Source of the DNA: Allofranklinella schreckenbergeri
Lineage (GTDB): Bacteria; Pseudomonadota; Gammaproteobacteria; Burkholderiales; Burkholderiaceae_C
Assembly: GCF_003703475.1 (NCBI RefSeq)
Contig: NZ_RDQM01000004.1
Span: 156,786-220,785 of the forward strand
Direction of reading: 5' to 3'
Length of the DNA: 64,000 bases
Of this stretch, positions 10,601 to 17,704 are shown piece after piece. The notes under the pieces were generated by a model that saw only the letters and a program-made list of their open reading frames with translations, searched no databases and was not told the DNA's origin. Made by a program: the position numbers and the translations under genes. Position 1 is the first letter of the stretch, and each line of letters opens with the position of its first letter.

Positions 10601-10762
10601 GCCGCTGGGCGTGATGCTGACAGGCTGCGCGGCATAGGCGCTGCCTCCCCAAAAACCTGCCGCCAACATGCTGAACGCAGCCGCACATGCTCCAAGGGCC
10701 GCCCGTGCGGCGGGGAGACGCCCAAAACTCCCAAAACGAAGCCAAGAACTGTCTGCAACCAT
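4631..10762 (-). CDS. Bacterial alpha-2-macroglobulin-like protein with thioester
   Basis: A very large (2043-residue) envelope protein of the bacterial alpha-2-macroglobulin family, thought to trap attacking proteases in the periplasm. A signal sequence precedes the cleavage-like segment GGSAYAAQP; an internal Met at 10762 is chosen as start because it gives a clean signal peptide, while the frame extends to 10900. Ordered MG-type beta domains follow. The thioester motif YPYACLEQ lies near residue 1550, and a Gly-rich disordered bait-like stretch (GGGGSSEGEGATRELFD) lies near residue 1325. At over 2000 residues it is larger than E. coli YfhM (1653). The usual partner pbpC is not next to it; a TlpA-like gene and a GNAT gene follow. 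Confidence 0.88.
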   Translation of the reverse strand: MVADSSWLRFGSFGRLPAARAALGACAAAFSMLAAGFWGGSAYAAQPVSITPSGSVSEPAQVVVTFAQDAVAFGRPQVAAPVQVQCVGGEAAGEGRWLSPRQWAWAFKQPLPAGVACTVTADAAFRDLQGHPIALAAPQHFNTGGPQVQRIEPWGEELSSNLPWNQLEKDPWMQGVDEEQRFLVQFSAPVDAASLPRHVHCEAEDVGERIPVRVLDAQERQQLLALQWEGGEQGPAQAIVGLACQRRLSAGVAMKLVLGKGVRALSGLSSESAQTFYYRVREPFEAVFQCEREKASNPCSPLRPMQLRFSAPLDMRWLEHIQLRAGERVWQGVALEGDASDSEAGTSVQQWRDKPLPGRYFDTVRFAAPLPPNTAFELVLPADVQDEAGRALRNAASFPLKVATGGLPALAKFATGDFAVMERFAEGYHEPALLPVTLRAVEAPLPVKILKLDHDRDIMQWLARVQLFSPGGYIQRTRAQKLGVVVPARAASATASQGDADDEDAIETRGLSLLNQAPRVIEQTLPARRDNAQRRETEVVGIALQPGFQVVEIASPTLGKALLDQAYGEPRVLHARTAVLVTNLMVHFKLGAENAMAWVTALDSGKPVAGARVQVNRCDGQVAAQGVTDGQGVARFEALPAPTTCSADESLQGSGYFISARTDDGDLGLVSTQWNRGIEPWRFDVHYDYGLDGEGPLLHTVLDRSLLRAGETLSMKHYARLPVLGGFAAPGEADLPQTAVVQHLGSGREFRLPLTWRRNASGGAAATSALELPPLAPLGEYAVHMQAFSAERHGGMQTAQFRVEEFRLPVLTGTITPVQPSPAQPTAEGGAPRAMEMNMHLGYVSGGAASHWPVQISAMLEDKPLHFAEYERYTFHAPQAVNRSPGEGQAQPEMPASASLLLDKAPLQLDAQGQGRFTIPGLDQALGERPKDIRIEATFEDPNGEMQTLTHKQALWPTAALVGIHTDHWVSVKKPLSVRTIALTPQGQPLAGAAVQVRGRQHTTLSTRKRMVGGFYKYEHHHEVRDLGVLCQGQSGPTGRFDCVKELTESGEVELVAEIRDAAGRSFASATSVWVTREGELWFAGESSDRMDVLPEKPSYQPSETARFQVRMPYRQAQALVTVEREGIIETRVIELAGSDPSFTLKIDEAWGPNVYVSVLAVRGRLRDVPWYSFFTWGWRSPIVWWNAWRSDTGEAVPPTALVDLSKPSYRLGVALVRVGDEGHRIQVSVKPEKARYATGEQATLEIAARLPNGQPAAGAEVALAVVDQALLELAPNPSWDVLRAMMRTRPWGVRTATAQMEVVGRRHYGLKARAAGGGGGSSEGEGATRELFDTLLLWQPAVQLDAQGKARVQVPLNDSITTFHAEAIADAGLQFFGSGSGSIVVAQDVQLISGLPPVVRAGDAYDARITVRNTTAKAMNVQVQARHGAQTLEPRQVQIPAGASQTVQWRVTAPQPPAAQAEAQTLWEVQASAEDPAQRDAMRISQKLLAAVPVTVRQATLRQLSEPLTLPTAWPDGALEGLGGIHLDAQASLAGDALPGLRRWWQNYPYACLEQRHSKALGLMEPHMLQAVLADLPSYLDSDGLAAYFPIRGHGEQGNIALSAHLLSVDATLGQLGEADLRIDAAARDALLKALANVAEGRLGRQNTFGRHDRTVERLSVIAALAQHGQATPSMLESLKLAPQRLPTHALLDWLLILKNTQGLPGQAQQLRTVQQELRSRIVHTGTHIGFTTERSDDWWWVMQNGNTNAARLLLITADMPEWKQDAGGLVSGLMARQKNGHWGTTTANLWGQLALRRFAQWHEATEVAGVLRARMGADVQEQTWPAQPAALGTTASKPVNTSTAKLHMAFDWPDAIARLGDAAASQLQVEHIGSGQPWITLSALAAVPSTQPVHSGLRVEKTIVPVVQTRPGQWSQGDIYRVHLVVHASAQTGMTALTDPIPAGSAILGSGLGRDSALATQGEDRQDRWSVAWEERKMDAMRVYYHGLHPGQTHYTYTVRLNQPGQFRLPPTRAEALYMPQVFGETPNADVTVLDLPRATP

Positions 10763-11030
10763 TTTTTTCTGCTTCAAGAAAGTGACCGAACAGGGCCAGG
10801 ATGGGCACAGCCTGCCTCGCCCCAAAGCCTGCTCAAAGTCCCGACGCAAGCGGGCGAAGTGGTGTGGGATGGGCTCTGCGTGCGCCGCAGACCGCCCCAA
10901 TCCGCCTCATGGCCAGCCGCGCAGAGACTTTGCATAGGCTCTGGCAGATCATTATGGGACAAGCCCTCTGCGCACAAAGCCTTGCCAGCCCCGGCAGTGG
11001 CCACGGCCCACGCCTTTTCAAAAACCATAA

Positions 11031-11110
11031 TTACAATTCAAAAAGAAAATTAATCACCTTGTTATGGCGTGATAGATATAAATTTTCATTTATATTGAAT
11101 TGTAAAAAAT
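11031..11110 (-). repeat. Dispersed palindromic intergenic element, copy 3
   Basis: AT-rich block with arms TACAATTCAAAAAG / TATATTGAATTGTA and a diverged core TGTTATGGCGTGAT (reverse orientation). It lies between two minus-strand units, directly downstream of a pair of minus-strand terminators. The rest of 10763-11030 holds no gene I can recognise and probably contains the promoter of the A2M-like gene. Confidence 0.75.
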
Positions 11111-11134
11111 CTTGATGCGGGATACCCCATCAAG
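11101..11134 (-). terminator. Second of two tandem minus-strand terminators
   Basis: On the minus strand CTTGATG pairs with CATCAAG around a 10-nt loop and is followed by ATTTTTTAC. The U tract overlaps the edge of repeat copy 3. Confidence 0.7.
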
Positions 11135-11143
11135 GGCCGCAAG

Positions 11144-11173
11144 CAAAAAAGAAGGCACCTGCAAGGGTGCCTT
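11144..11173 (-). terminator. First of two tandem minus-strand terminators
   Basis: On the minus strand AAGGCACC pairs with GGTGCCTT around a six-base loop and is followed by CTTTTTTG. It closes the candidate RNA described at 11144-11309. Confidence 0.88.
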
Positions 11174-11309
11174 TATAGGGTGGAAGTCTCCGGCTGTTAT
11201 ACGGTTATCTCGACTGCCTTGGTGAAATAGGAAGAATGGTGGCAGTGCGTTGTTTTGTCTCCTCGGCCTCTCGGCGACTGCAATGCCTGGAAGGCATCCG
11301 TCGCGAGTG
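11144..11309 (-). ncRNA. Candidate structured small RNA of unknown family
   Basis: A minus-strand segment of about 165 nt between sirB2-like and copy 3 has no credible ORF but several hairpins. These are ATGCCT/AGGCAT inside CGAC/GTCG, a GCC-GAGA-GGC tetraloop hairpin, and ACTGCC/GGCAGT with a 22-nt loop. It ends in two tandem intrinsic terminators. A TATAGT at 11316-11321 could be its -10 box; no clear -35 box is visible. I compared it from memory with 6S, SRP, RNase P, tmRNA and common riboswitches and could not match it. It could also be a long structured 3' UTR of the sirB2-like gene. Confidence 0.45.
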
Positions 11310-11360
11310 GTGCGGACTATAGCGCTCTGGCCCGATTCATCCATAGGGGCTTACCCCGAC

Positions 11361-11759
11361 TCACATCCACCAAGACAGCCAGCCCCAAGGCGTTTTCAGC
11401 CGCGCCATGCTGAACATGGTCAAAAAACACAGCAGGGCAGCCATATATGCGCCCCATTGGTGCAGCCGCCGCCTCGCGCGCAAAGCCACAAAGCCCAGCA
11501 CGATATAGGCCACAAGCAGTAGCAGCTTGACCTGCAACCAGCGGGCGTGAAGCATGCCAAAGTCGTAAGCCGCCAGCAGCACAAGGGCGGAAGCCAGCAG
11601 ACAAATATCGATGCCCATGCTGAGCCGGCGCATGGGCTTGGTCAGCGGCTTGCGCGAACCCAGCAGCACCGCCAGAGCGCGAGCGGCAAACAAACTGCCG
11701 CTGAGCACGACCAGGCTCATGTGCAGATGCTTCAGCCAGGGGTAGGAATCGATCAGCAT
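11361..11759 (-). CDS. SirB2-like inner-membrane protein
   Basis: A 132-residue protein of the SirB family with four hydrophobic segments. The N-terminal WLKHLHMSLVVLSGSLFAAR is the family signature, and RLKTPWGWLSWWM closes it. Function is not known; the name comes from an old Salmonella invasion-regulation locus. The frame extends to 11819, but the ATG at 11759 is chosen because it puts the signature at the N-terminus as in homologues and avoids overlap with ybeY. Confidence 0.75.
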   Translation of the reverse strand: MLIDSYPWLKHLHMSLVVLSGSLFAARALAVLLGSRKPLTKPMRRLSMGIDICLLASALVLLAAYDFGMLHARWLQVKLLLLVAYIVLGFVALRARRRLHQWGAYMAALLCFLTMFSMARLKTPWGWLSWWM

Positions 11760-11793
11760 GTGCGCACCCCAATACCCATCATGAATTAGCCCA

Positions 11794-12255
11794 TCAACTT
11801 GGCAAATAGGGGTTGGCAAAACCCAGGCCGTGCAAGATGCGCACTTCTTGCGCCTCCATCGCCTGTGCGTCCTCCTCGCTGGTCTCGTGATCCCAGCCCT
11901 GGGCGTGCAAAGCGCCGTGCACCAGCAAATGCGCGTAATGGGCCTGCAAACTCTTGCCTTGCTCGGCGGCCTCGCGCGCCACCACGGGTGCGCACAGCAC
12001 CAAGTCGGCCATAACCACAGGCTCCTGGGCGTAATCGAACGTCAGCACATTGGTCGCGTAATCCTTGTGGCGATAAGTGTGGTTGAGCTGGCGGCCCTCC
12101 TCCTCGCCCACGATGCGCACGCTCATTTCCGCCGGGCCAGCCAGTGCATGGCGCAGCCAGCGCACCACACGATGGCGCGGCAGCGCCGCACGGTGCAACG
12201 CGGCATCGTCCAGACGGGCAAATTGCAAAGACAAAGTGAGTTCGGGTAAGGCCAT
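11794..12255 (-). CDS. ybeY: Endoribonuclease YbeY
   Basis: A 153-residue zinc-dependent endoribonuclease for 16S rRNA 3'-end maturation and ribosome quality control. The metal motif [11 protein letters not shown] fits the family HGxLHLxGYDH, and [18 protein letters not shown] is the conserved N-terminal block. It follows phoH and mliC on the same strand with a 43-base gap. The phoH-ybeY linkage is the usual one in proteobacteria. Confidence 0.96.
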   Translation of the reverse strand: MALPELTLSLQFARLDDAALHRAALPRHRVVRWLRHALAGPAEMSVRIVGEEEGRQLNHTYRHKDYATNVLTFDYAQEPVVMADLVLCAPVVAREAAEQGKSLQAHYAHLLVHGALHAQGWDHETSEEDAQAMEAQEVRILHGLGFANPYLPS

Positions 12256-12298
12256 GGTGTGCTCTTGGGGTGTTGATCCGCGCGCGCCGCAGCGGCGT

Positions 12299-12796
12299 TC
12301 AGCTTTGCGGGGCGCTGGGGGCGTGTGCGGCGTGCCCAGGCTGAGCCGCCACCTCGCGGCACTGAGTCAGCACATCCACTTCTTGCGCCGAAACGCCAGC
12401 GGCTTTGAAGCGCAGCGCGCCCAGGCGCTCGCTCCAGCGGTAGCTGTTTTCGGCATCCACCGCCACGTATTGCCCCGGTGCATGCGGCAGCGGCTGCATG
12501 GCAATGCGCTGGCCTGCATAGGCGAGGATGGCGCGCTCGCCGAGCTGGCCCGCCTGGCCGATGTAGCTCAAGCCGATGCGCTCTCCCGTCGCGCACTGGT
12601 ATTGCTTGTGCATTGCACTGGCTGCGGCCGCGCGCAGCGCTTTGCCCGCCACAGTTGCCTGCTGGGCACTTTGCACATTGGGCTCGGGGGCTGTTGCGGC
12701 CGATGGGCTGGCGCAGCCTTGCACCACCAGCGTCGCCGCAAGCGCCGCAGCAACCACCGAGCCAGCCCGCCCCCACATCCGCTGATTACTGCGCAT
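12299..12796 (-). CDS. MliC-like lysozyme-inhibitor lipoprotein
   Basis: A 165-residue predicted lipoprotein. An N-terminal hydrophobic stretch ends in the lipobox LVVQGCAS, and the C-terminal domain contains [26 protein letters not shown] and [12 protein letters not shown], ending with a Cys. This layout matches the MliC/C-type lysozyme inhibitor domain, which blocks host lysozyme at the cell surface. The ATG at 12796 overlaps the end of phoH by 11 bases and has GGAGG upstream, so translation is probably coupled. Insertion of this gene between phoH and ybeY is less common than a direct phoH-ybeY link. Confidence 0.75.
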   Translation of the reverse strand: MRSNQRMWGRAGSVVAAALAATLVVQGCASPSAATAPEPNVQSAQQATVAGKALRAAAASAMHKQYQCATGERIGLSYIGQAGQLGERAILAYAGQRIAMQPLPHAPGQYVAVDAENSYRWSERLGALRFKAAGVSAQEVDVLTQCREVAAQPGHAAHAPSAPQS

Positions 12797-13811
12797 CGCC
12801 ACCCTCCTGCACTGGCGCGGGCTGCGTGCGGCCGCTCTCGCCACGGGGTTTGGAGGCCGCTTTGCCGCTCTGGGCCGCATCGTAGGCATCCACAATCCGC
12901 GCCACCAAGGGGTGACGCACCACATCGCCGCTGTCAAACTCGGTAAATGCAATGCCTTTGACGCGCTTGAGAATGCGCCGGGCATCCAGCAAGCCGCTGG
13001 TGGCCCCCTTGGGCAAATCGATCTGGCTGGCATCGCCCGTAATCACGGCTTTAGCGCCAAAGCCGATGCGGGTGAGAAACATCTTCATCTGCTCGGGCGT
13101 GGTGTTTTGCGCTTCATCCAGAATCACGAAAGCGTTGTTGAGCGTGCGCCCGCGCATGAAGGCCAGCGGGGCGATTTCCAGCGCATTGCGCTCGAACGCT
13201 TTTTGCACGCGGTCAAATCCCATGAGTTCATACAACGCGTCGTACAACGGGCGCAGGTAAGGATCGACCTTTTGCGTCAAATCGCCAGGCAAAAAGCCCA
13301 GCCGCTCGCCCGCCTCCACCGCCGGGCGCGTCAGCACAATGCGCTGCACCGCGTTGCGCTCCAGGGCATCGACCGCACAAGCCACGGCCAGATAGGTTTT
13401 ACCCGTGCCCGCCGGGCCAATGCCGAAGGTGATGTCGTGCTCGGCAATGTGGCTCAGGTACACGCTTTGGTTGGGCGTGCGGGCGCGCAAATCGCTGCGG
13501 CGCGTGGACAGGCGCACCGCGCCGTGCGCATCCTCGGCCATGGGGCTGTCGCCCACCAGCATCAACTGCACGTATTCGGGGGAAATATCCCGCTGCGCCA
13601 TTTCATAAAGCGCCTGCAACACCTCCAGCGCCTTTTGCGCATTGCGTTTGCTGCCTTCGATGCGGAAGGACTCCTCCCGCCGCACGATGGTGGTCTGCGT
13701 CGCCGCTTCGATGGTGCGCAAATGCGCATCCATGGGGCCAGCCAGCCGGGCCAGGCGTTGATTGTTGACGGGGATAAAAGAGTGGCGCAGCGTGTGAGAC
13801 AAGGCGATCAA
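12786..13811 (-). CDS. ybeZ: PhoH-like ATPase
   Basis: A 341-residue P-loop protein of the PhoH (YbeZ) family, linked to RNA metabolism together with YbeY. The Walker A motif is GPAGTGKT, the Walker B is VILDEAQN, and TGDASQIDLP follows. The start is uncertain: no ATG precedes the conserved N-terminal block RHSFIPVNNQRLARLAG. TTG at 13811, or TTG at 13802 with GGA nine bases upstream, are the candidates. The C-terminal tail is Gly/Pro-rich and overlaps mliC. Confidence 0.93.
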   Translation of the reverse strand: MIALSHTLRHSFIPVNNQRLARLAGPMDAHLRTIEAATQTTIVRREESFRIEGSKRNAQKALEVLQALYEMAQRDISPEYVQLMLVGDSPMAEDAHGAVRLSTRRSDLRARTPNQSVYLSHIAEHDITFGIGPAGTGKTYLAVACAVDALERNAVQRIVLTRPAVEAGERLGFLPGDLTQKVDPYLRPLYDALYELMGFDRVQKAFERNALEIAPLAFMRGRTLNNAFVILDEAQNTTPEQMKMFLTRIGFGAKAVITGDASQIDLPKGATSGLLDARRILKRVKGIAFTEFDSGDVVRHPLVARIVDAYDAAQSGKAASKPRGESGRTQPAPVQEGGDAQ

Positions 13812-13899
13812 TCCAAAATAGCCGCAGAGGAATCGGCAACAATCGGCAGGCGGCGCCCCTCAGCACAACGCCGCACAGCCACTGAAACAGAGAAAAGCC

Positions 13900-14478
13900 A
13901 TGATAGGACAACTGCGCGGAACCCTGGCGGAAAAAAGCCCGCCGCTGATCGTCATCGATTGCCACGGCGTGGGCTACGAGGTGCAGGTCTCCATGAACAC
14001 CTTTTACCACCTGCCCGCCGTGGGCGAGAGCGCCCTTTTGCTCACCCACCTGGTGGTGCGCGAGGACGCCCACATCCTCTTTGGTTTTGGCAGCGCGCGC
14101 GAACGCGCCTGCTTTCGCGAGCTGATCAAAATCTCCGGCCTGGGGCCCAAGACCGCCCTGGCCATCCTCAGCGGACTGACGGTGGACGACCTGGCCAGCG
14201 CCATCGCCCAGCAAGAGCTGGCTTTGCTCACGCGCATCCCTGGCATCGGCAAGAAAACCGCTGAGCGACTACTGCTGGAACTCAAAGGCAAACTGGGCGA
14301 TGCAGGCGGCCTGTCGCCCTTGGCCAACGCACCTTCGCAACAGCGCCAGGACATCCTTCAGGCCTTGCTGGCGTTGGGCTATTCCGACAAAGAGGCACAA
14401 CAATCGTTAAAAAACCTGCCTAGCGATATAAGTGTAAGTGAAGGTATCAAGTCCGCCCTAAAATCGTTGGCAAAGTGA
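13900..14478 (+). CDS. ruvA: Holliday junction DNA helicase subunit RuvA
   Basis: A 192-residue DNA-binding subunit of the RuvAB branch-migration motor. The N-terminal OB domain begins MIGQLRGTL; two helix-hairpin-helix motifs ([11 protein letters not shown] and [16 protein letters not shown]) follow, then the C-terminal RuvB-interacting domain ([17 protein letters not shown]). Length is normal. No ruvB or ruvC is visible in the window. It is divergent from phoH. Confidence 0.97.
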   Translation: MIGQLRGTLAEKSPPLIVIDCHGVGYEVQVSMNTFYHLPAVGESALLLTHLVVREDAHILFGFGSARERACFRELIKISGLGPKTALAILSGLTVDDLASAIAQQELALLTRIPGIGKKTAERLLLELKGKLGDAGGLSPLANAPSQQRQDILQALLALGYSDKEAQQSLKNLPSDISVSEGIKSALKSLAK

Positions 14479-14533
14479 TGCGAGAAGAGTCCATCGCTTT
14501 GCGTGCATGATGGCTTTTACTAGAGAGGTACAT

Positions 14534-16504
14534 ATGAAGAAGCTGAACATCGCCATGGCAGTCATGGCCACTATGGGGCTGAGCGCTGCGCAGGCCCAGC
14601 AAGCGCAAGAATTTTTTGCTCCCTCCTACCACGCCAGCGAAGTGGCGGGTGAAGCCACGCCGCTGGCCTTTTCATCCCAATTCAGCGCCAAACTGGCCAA
14701 GAGCGCACGCGTAGCCGTCACGCCCACCGTCGTCGATCTGGGTGCGATGGATGACTACTCCCTGATCGCCAAGCGCGCCGTGGCCGAGCAGCCCAACGTG
14801 CGCATGATCGGCACGGCTCGCGCCAGCGATGCCACCAGTGCCGTCGAATCCACCCAATCCCTGCTGAAGTGGCAAAAGCTGCCCGGCGGGCGCCAGGTGG
14901 CCGCGCTGCAATACCAGTCGGGCAATGCCCACGGCATGCGCTTGGGCCTGCTCGTGCATGCTTTGCCGGATGCTGCCGTCGTGCGCGTTTATGCCCCCGG
15001 CCAAGCCGACAGCGCGCAAGAGATGACCGGCGTGCTGATCCGCGAAACGCTGGAGCGCAACGCCAGCGCCAAAGAAGCCACCTTCGAGCAAATCAACACC
15101 TTCTGGCTGCCCACCGTTGAAGGCGATGCAGCGGTGGTGGAAATCGAACTGCCCGCCTCCGCCTCGGCCAGCGACGTGCAGGTAGCCATCCCGACCGTTT
15201 CGCACATTTTTGAGTCGCTGCAAGATCTGGCTTATCAGGACATCCAGAAAAGCATCGGCGAATCCGGCGCCTGCAATTACGACGCCTCGTGTGAGCCGGC
15301 CATTGAACAGGTGCGCAAATCCGTCGCCCGCATGACCTTTGTGCGCGATGGCATCACAGGCACTTGCACCGGCACACTCATCGCCGACCAAAACCGCACC
15401 GGCACGCCCTATTTCCTGACGGCAGCACACTGTATCGACAACCAGCCCACCGCTTCCACGCTGGAAACCGACTGGCGCTTCCACACCCAGTCCTGCATGG
15501 ATCCAGCGCTGTCGGCCTCCCACTTCAGGCTGACGGGGTCGGCTTCCGGTGCGCGTCTGGTCTATTCGGAAAACAAGTACGACACCACGCTGCTGGTGCT
15601 CAACAGCAAGCCTTATGGCGACGTGGTGTACGCCGGTTGGTGGACCACTCAGGAACTGCACCAAGCCGTCTATGGCATCAGCCACCCCAGCGGCGATCTG
15701 CAAAAAGTCAGCTTTGGCCGCATCTCCAACTACCACGTTTGCTCCGATTTCGATGAGGACGGCAGGACCGAATGCCGCGAGGGCCTGCGCGGCGATGACA
15801 GCGATTTCTTCAATGTGAAGTACAGCTACGGCACCACCGAAGGCGGCAGCAGCGGCTCGGGCCTGTTTGCCTGGCACCAAAACGGCGCCTACTACCTCAC
15901 CGGCGTACTTAGCGCGGGCAGCGCCTCTTGCTCATGGCGCGAGGGGAGCAACGTCTATGGCCGTTTTGACCGCGCCTACCACGATGGCCTCAAATACTTC
16001 CTGGGCGAAAAAGCCACCAATTACATGAGCTTGCGCCCTGTATACCGCTTCTTCAACACGGCTTCCGGCTCGCACTTCTACACCCAAAGCGTCCAGGAGC
16101 GCGACATCGTCATCAAAAACATGCCTGCCCTTCATTACGAAGGCGAAGCCTTCTGGGCGTATGTGAATGCACATGTGCAAAACTCAGCGCATGCTCACCT
16201 CAGCCCCGTGTACCGCTTCTTCAACCAGGCCACCGGCGCACACTTCTACACCACCAGCCCCCTTGAACGCGACATTTTGAGATCTGCCGACAATGCCAAC
16301 ACCTTCAAGTACGAAGGCGAGGTCTGGTATGCCCGCACCATGCCTGGCGACGGCACCGATCCGGTCTATCGCTTCTACAACACCAGCAATGGCTCGCACT
16401 TCTACACCATCAGCCATCAGGAAAAACTGCTGATTGACGCCATCTTCCCCAGCCTCAAACCCGAAGGCGTGGCCTACTACGCTTGGCCCAAGACCAGCCA
16501 GTAA
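14534..16504 (+). CDS. Secreted trypsin-like serine protease with three DUF5648-like repeats
   Basis: A 656-residue exported protein with a signal peptide ending near AAQAQQ (about residue 22). The S1-type (lysyl-endopeptidase-like) catalytic domain has His299 in FLTAAHC, Asp350 in NKYDTTLL and Ser440 in GGSSGSGLF. Cysteines near the site suggest disulfides. From about residue 500, three tandem copies of roughly 50 residues each begin PVYRFFN or PVYRFYN, continue with (S/A)HFYT and end in YEGE-type motifs; this resembles DUF5648, a likely surface or polymer-binding module. The ATG at 14534 has GAGAGG seven bases upstream. A strong terminator follows at 16563. Confidence 0.88.
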   Translation: MKKLNIAMAVMATMGLSAAQAQQAQEFFAPSYHASEVAGEATPLAFSSQFSAKLAKSARVAVTPTVVDLGAMDDYSLIAKRAVAEQPNVRMIGTARASDATSAVESTQSLLKWQKLPGGRQVAALQYQSGNAHGMRLGLLVHALPDAAVVRVYAPGQADSAQEMTGVLIRETLERNASAKEATFEQINTFWLPTVEGDAAVVEIELPASASASDVQVAIPTVSHIFESLQDLAYQDIQKSIGESGACNYDASCEPAIEQVRKSVARMTFVRDGITGTCTGTLIADQNRTGTPYFLTAAHCIDNQPTASTLETDWRFHTQSCMDPALSASHFRLTGSASGARLVYSENKYDTTLLVLNSKPYGDVVYAGWWTTQELHQAVYGISHPSGDLQKVSFGRISNYHVCSDFDEDGRTECREGLRGDDSDFFNVKYSYGTTEGGSSGSGLFAWHQNGAYYLTGVLSAGSASCSWREGSNVYGRFDRAYHDGLKYFLGEKATNYMSLRPVYRFFNTASGSHFYTQSVQERDIVIKNMPALHYEGEAFWAYVNAHVQNSAHAHLSPVYRFFNQATGAHFYTTSPLERDILRSADNANTFKYEGEVWYARTMPGDGTDPVYRFYNTSNGSHFYTISHQEKLLIDAIFPSLKPEGVAYYAWPKTSQ

Positions 16505-16562
16505 GCACCGGGGCAACAAAGCCGCTGTGCTCCAGCACGGCTGGCTTTGGCGCTGACACACC

Positions 16563-16590
16563 AAAAGGCGGGCCGCATGGCCCGCCTTTT
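16563..16590 (+). terminator. Intrinsic terminator after the secreted protease
   Basis: Perfect 12-bp stem AAAAGGCGGGCC / GGCCCGCCTTTT with a GCAT loop. It lies inside the upstream extension of the hemC reading frame, which argues that hemC begins further downstream. Confidence 0.9.
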
Positions 16591-16663
16591 GCTTGGCCCG
16601 TATCATCCCCGGCCCAACCCATTCCATCGCCCAATCCCTGCTTTTTGCGCTCCTTATTTCCTC

Positions 16664-17608
16664 ATGCCCACCACCATGCACCATTTGCCCAATCCCCTGA
16701 TCATCGCCACCCGCGAAAGCCGCCTGGCCCTCTGGCAAGCCACACACATCCAGGCCGAGCTGAAGCGGCTCGGGCATACCGCGCGATTGCTGGGCATGAC
16801 GACGCAGGGCGATCAAATCCTCGACCGCAGCCTCAGCAAAATCGGCGGCAAAGGCCTGTTCGTCAAGGAGCTGGAAACCGCCCTGGCCGATGGGCGCGCG
16901 CACCTGGCCGTACATTCGCTCAAAGACGTGCCCATGGCCTTGCCCGAAGGCTTTGTGCTGGCCTGCGTACCGCCGCGCGGCAATCCGCACGATGCCTTCG
17001 TCTCCAACACCTATGCGCGCCTGGAAGATTTGCCTCAGGGCGCCATCGTGGGCACCTCCAGCCTGCGGCGGCAGGTGCTGCTGCACCACCTGCGGCCCGA
17101 TCTGCGTATCCAGCCCCTGCGCGGCAACCTCGACACCCGCTTGCGCAAACTCGACGAAGGCCAGTTTGACGCCATCGTCCTCGCCGCCGCCGGGCTGGAG
17201 CGCCTGGGCCTGGCCGAGCGCATCCGCATGCAATTTCCCCCCGAGCAAATGCTGCCCGCTGCGGGCCAAGGCGCGCTGGGTATTGAGGTACCCGCCCGCC
17301 ACGGCGCGCTGATCGCGGCGCTGCAACCGCTCTCGCACCCGCCCACCTGGCTGGCCACCGTGGCCGAGCGCACCATCAGCCTGGCCCTGGGCGGCAGTTG
17401 CTCCATGCCGCTGGCCGCGCACGCCGTGTGGGAAGGCACCGGCCAGCTATGGCTGCGCGCAGCTTGGGGCGACCCAGAAGGCCAGCGCCCGCTCACCCAA
17501 GTGCAGGCGCGCGCCCAGGTCGAAAACGCCGACCAGGCCCAAGCCCTGGGGCAGCAACTGGCCGATGCCCTGCGCAGCGCCGCCGGATTGGGTGATGCGC
17601 TGCCCTAA
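16664..17608 (+). CDS. hemC: Porphobilinogen deaminase (hydroxymethylbilane synthase)
   Basis: This enzyme joins four porphobilinogen units into hydroxymethylbilane for heme synthesis. The 314-residue product starts MPTTMHH just before the conserved block [14 protein letters not shown]. Catalytic and substrate motifs [15 protein letters not shown] and [12 protein letters not shown] are present, and Cys246 in GGSCSMPL is the dipyrromethane cofactor site. Another in-frame ATG at 16676 is possible. The longer frame back to 16547 is rejected because it crosses a terminator. No hemD neighbour is present; repeat copy 4 follows the stop by 12 bases. Confidence 0.96.
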   Translation: MPTTMHHLPNPLIIATRESRLALWQATHIQAELKRLGHTARLLGMTTQGDQILDRSLSKIGGKGLFVKELETALADGRAHLAVHSLKDVPMALPEGFVLACVPPRGNPHDAFVSNTYARLEDLPQGAIVGTSSLRRQVLLHHLRPDLRIQPLRGNLDTRLRKLDEGQFDAIVLAAAGLERLGLAERIRMQFPPEQMLPAAGQGALGIEVPARHGALIAALQPLSHPPTWLATVAERTISLALGGSCSMPLAAHAVWEGTGQLWLRAAWGDPEGQRPLTQVQARAQVENADQAQALGQQLADALRSAAGLGDALP

Positions 17609-17620
17609 TGCATCATTTTT

Positions 17621-17690
17621 TGCAAATCAAAGGAAATGAAATTGCCCTTTTTAGGCAATTCATGCAATAAATCACTTTTCCATTTGTAAA
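17621..17690 (+). repeat. Dispersed palindromic intergenic element, copy 4 (diverged)
   Basis: Left arm CAAATCAAAGGAAATG is close to consensus; the right arm CTTTTCCATTTGTAAA is degraded. The core is replaced by a local hairpin ATTGCC/GGCAAT. It lies between hemC and tesA, both plus strand. Confidence 0.7.
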
Positions 17691-17704
17691 CTCAACCAAC
17701 GGCC

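Noticed and set aside
7910..11053. A 1047-codon open frame on the plus strand
   Set aside because: It is antisense to the macroglobulin gene, has the His/Gln/Arg-rich composition of a shadow frame in GC-rich DNA, and shows no domain; the minus-strand gene has signal peptide and thioester motif.
11144..11309. Annotation of the structured region as 6S RNA or a named riboswitch
   Set aside because: I could not fold it into the 6S closing stem and central bubble, nor find a conserved riboswitch core.
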